Assembly: GCA_964606415.1 (NCBI GenBank)
Contig: CAZSGN010000102.1
Coordinates: 1-9,008 of the forward strand
From: CAZSGN01 sp964606415
Lineage (GTDB): Bacteria > Bacteroidota > Bacteroidia > Bacteroidales > JBBRXJ01
Direction: 5' to 3'
DNA length: 9,008 nucleotides
Shown here: positions 8,690 to 9,008 of the stretch, one piece after another
Position numbering within the stretch: the stretch's first letter is position 1
How the letters are laid out: each line of letters starts with the position of its first letter
Notes under the pieces: generated by a model
Told to the model about the DNA's origin: nothing
What the model saw: only the letters and a program-made list of their open reading frames with translations
The model's database searches: none
Position numbers and translations under genes: made by a program

Positions 8690-8713
8690 TTCGCAATGTT
8701 AAATTTAGATCAG

Positions 8714-8721
8714 CAAAAATA
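8714..8721 (-). promoter_or_regulatory. Candidate -7 element for the phosphate transporter gene
   Basis: Read on the minus strand this is TATTTTTG, an exact TAnnTTTG match, ending 24 bases before the ATG at 8689. It implies a short leader of roughly 15-20 bases. There is no TTG at the -33 position, about 20 bases upstream. That position is instead the edge of three TTAACA repeats, the layout expected of an activator-dependent promoter. Confidence 0.6.
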
Positions 8722-8742
8722 TATTTTACGCGGCACTTTATA

Positions 8743-8770
8743 TGTTAATTTAATGTTAATTTAATGTTAA
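8743..8770 (-). promoter_or_regulatory. Pho-box-like array: three TTAACA repeats at 11-base spacing
   Basis: On the transporter's sense strand the site reads TTAACA, TTAAA, TTAACA, TTAAA, TTAACA: three perfect hexamers separated by identical 5-base spacers. Direct repeats with an 11-base period are the hallmark of PhoB/PhoP-type response-regulator sites, and the hexamer equals the Bacillus PhoP-type consensus TT(A/T)ACA as I recall it. The array begins 21 bases upstream of the -7 element, over the -33 position, where an activator of the OmpR/PhoB class would contact RNA polymerase. Its place ahead of a phosphate transporter fits regulation by phosphate starvation. The perfect repetition could also come from tandem slippage in AT-rich DNA. 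Confidence 0.55.
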
Positions 8771-9008
8771 GTAAATCAAAAACAGAAAAATGACTTATCC
8801 TGAGTTATTAAACCCCAAATTACCTAAGATGAGCGCTTGTTCGCTATGCTCCAACCGCTCAACTTAGGCAAAAATAAAAATTAATTCTGCTTTTACCCAT
8901 TAAATCACCTGATTTTACATCTGTCCAAACATTTTGAAAAATGGTTCTACCCCTATTTTAATGGTTAAATATTTAAATGATATAAGACACTGTTAAAATA
9001 TTGTTGTA
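8771..9008. other. Non-coding AT-rich region at the right edge
   Basis: All six frames are closed by stop codons within the last 150 bases, so no partial gene enters from the right. Apart from the hairpin at 8823-8868 the stretch is AT-rich, with no exact TAnnTTTG element seen on either strand between 8880 and 9008. It is probably the upstream or downstream flank of a gene outside the window. Confidence 0.6.
8823..8868. repeat. GC-richer imperfect hairpin / REP-like palindrome
   Basis: The arms CCTAAG-A-TGAGCG-C-TTG and CAA-C-CGCTCA-A-CTTAGG pair over 15 base pairs with two single mismatches (8829 with 8862, 8836 with 8855), leaving a 12-base loop (8840-8851). It stands out as a GC-richer island in AT-rich intergenic DNA. 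No T-run follows it on either strand, which argues against an ordinary intrinsic terminator. Bulged palindromes of this kind resemble REP-type elements mobilised by Y1 (RAYT) transposases or the subterminal hairpins of IS200/IS605-type ends. A structured RNA is also possible. No copy of it occurs elsewhere in the window. Confidence 0.5.

Noticed and set aside
8147..8764. Plus-strand open frame of about 205 codons opposite the transporter N-terminus
   Set aside because: Its composition is that of an antisense shadow (rich in Asn, Lys, Ser and His), it has no recognisable domain, and it lies wholly opposite a well-supported gene and its promoter.
8823..8868. Hairpin as a CRISPR repeat or a tRNA
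   Set aside because: There is a single copy with no spacers, and no cloverleaf or conserved tRNA arms.

Overview
The window looks like chromosomal DNA from a member of the Bacteroidota, probably Bacteroidales-like. It is AT-rich. Three of its four proteins begin with lipoprotein-type signal peptides, Shine-Dalgarno sequences are absent or weak, and two intergenic regions carry exact matches to the TAnnTTTG -7 promoter element of this phylum. A GH2 beta-mannosidase next to a GH92 alpha-mannosidase is also typical of its glycan-degradation loci. No species can be named from the sequence alone.

Layout: (1) Positions 5-4826, minus strand, hold a two-gene unit transcribed from right to left: a GH2 beta-mannosidase lipoprotein (2235-4826) followed by a GH92 alpha-mannosidase lipoprotein (5-2242), whose start overlaps the end of the first gene by 8 bases. 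Together they could strip alpha-linked mannose and the core beta-mannose from N-glycan-type structures. No SusC/SusD pair, sulfatase or regulator is visible, so this may be an edge of a larger locus or a free-standing pair. (2) Positions 4827-5093 are a divergent intergenic region with a good -7 element for the rightward gene. (3) Positions 5094-6470, plus strand, encode a peptidase T-type M20 tripeptidase with all metal ligands, preceded by an unexpected lipoprotein-like export signal. (4) Positions 6452-8689, minus strand, encode a PiT-family phosphate transporter with a PhoU-like C-terminal domain. It converges on the peptidase gene, and the two coding regions overlap by 19 bases at their 3' ends. 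(5) Positions 8690-9008 are non-coding. They hold a -7 element for the transporter, three TTAACA repeats at exact 11-base spacing just upstream (the architecture of a Pho box), and a GC-richer imperfect hairpin of 46 bases.

The four genes form at least three transcription units and do not look like a single pathway. The most informative non-standard signals are the Pho-box-like repeats ahead of the phosphate transporter, the export signal on peptidase T, and the isolated hairpin element at the right end. I found no mobile-element gene, CRISPR array, tRNA or rRNA, and nothing that amounts to a wholly new multi-gene system.
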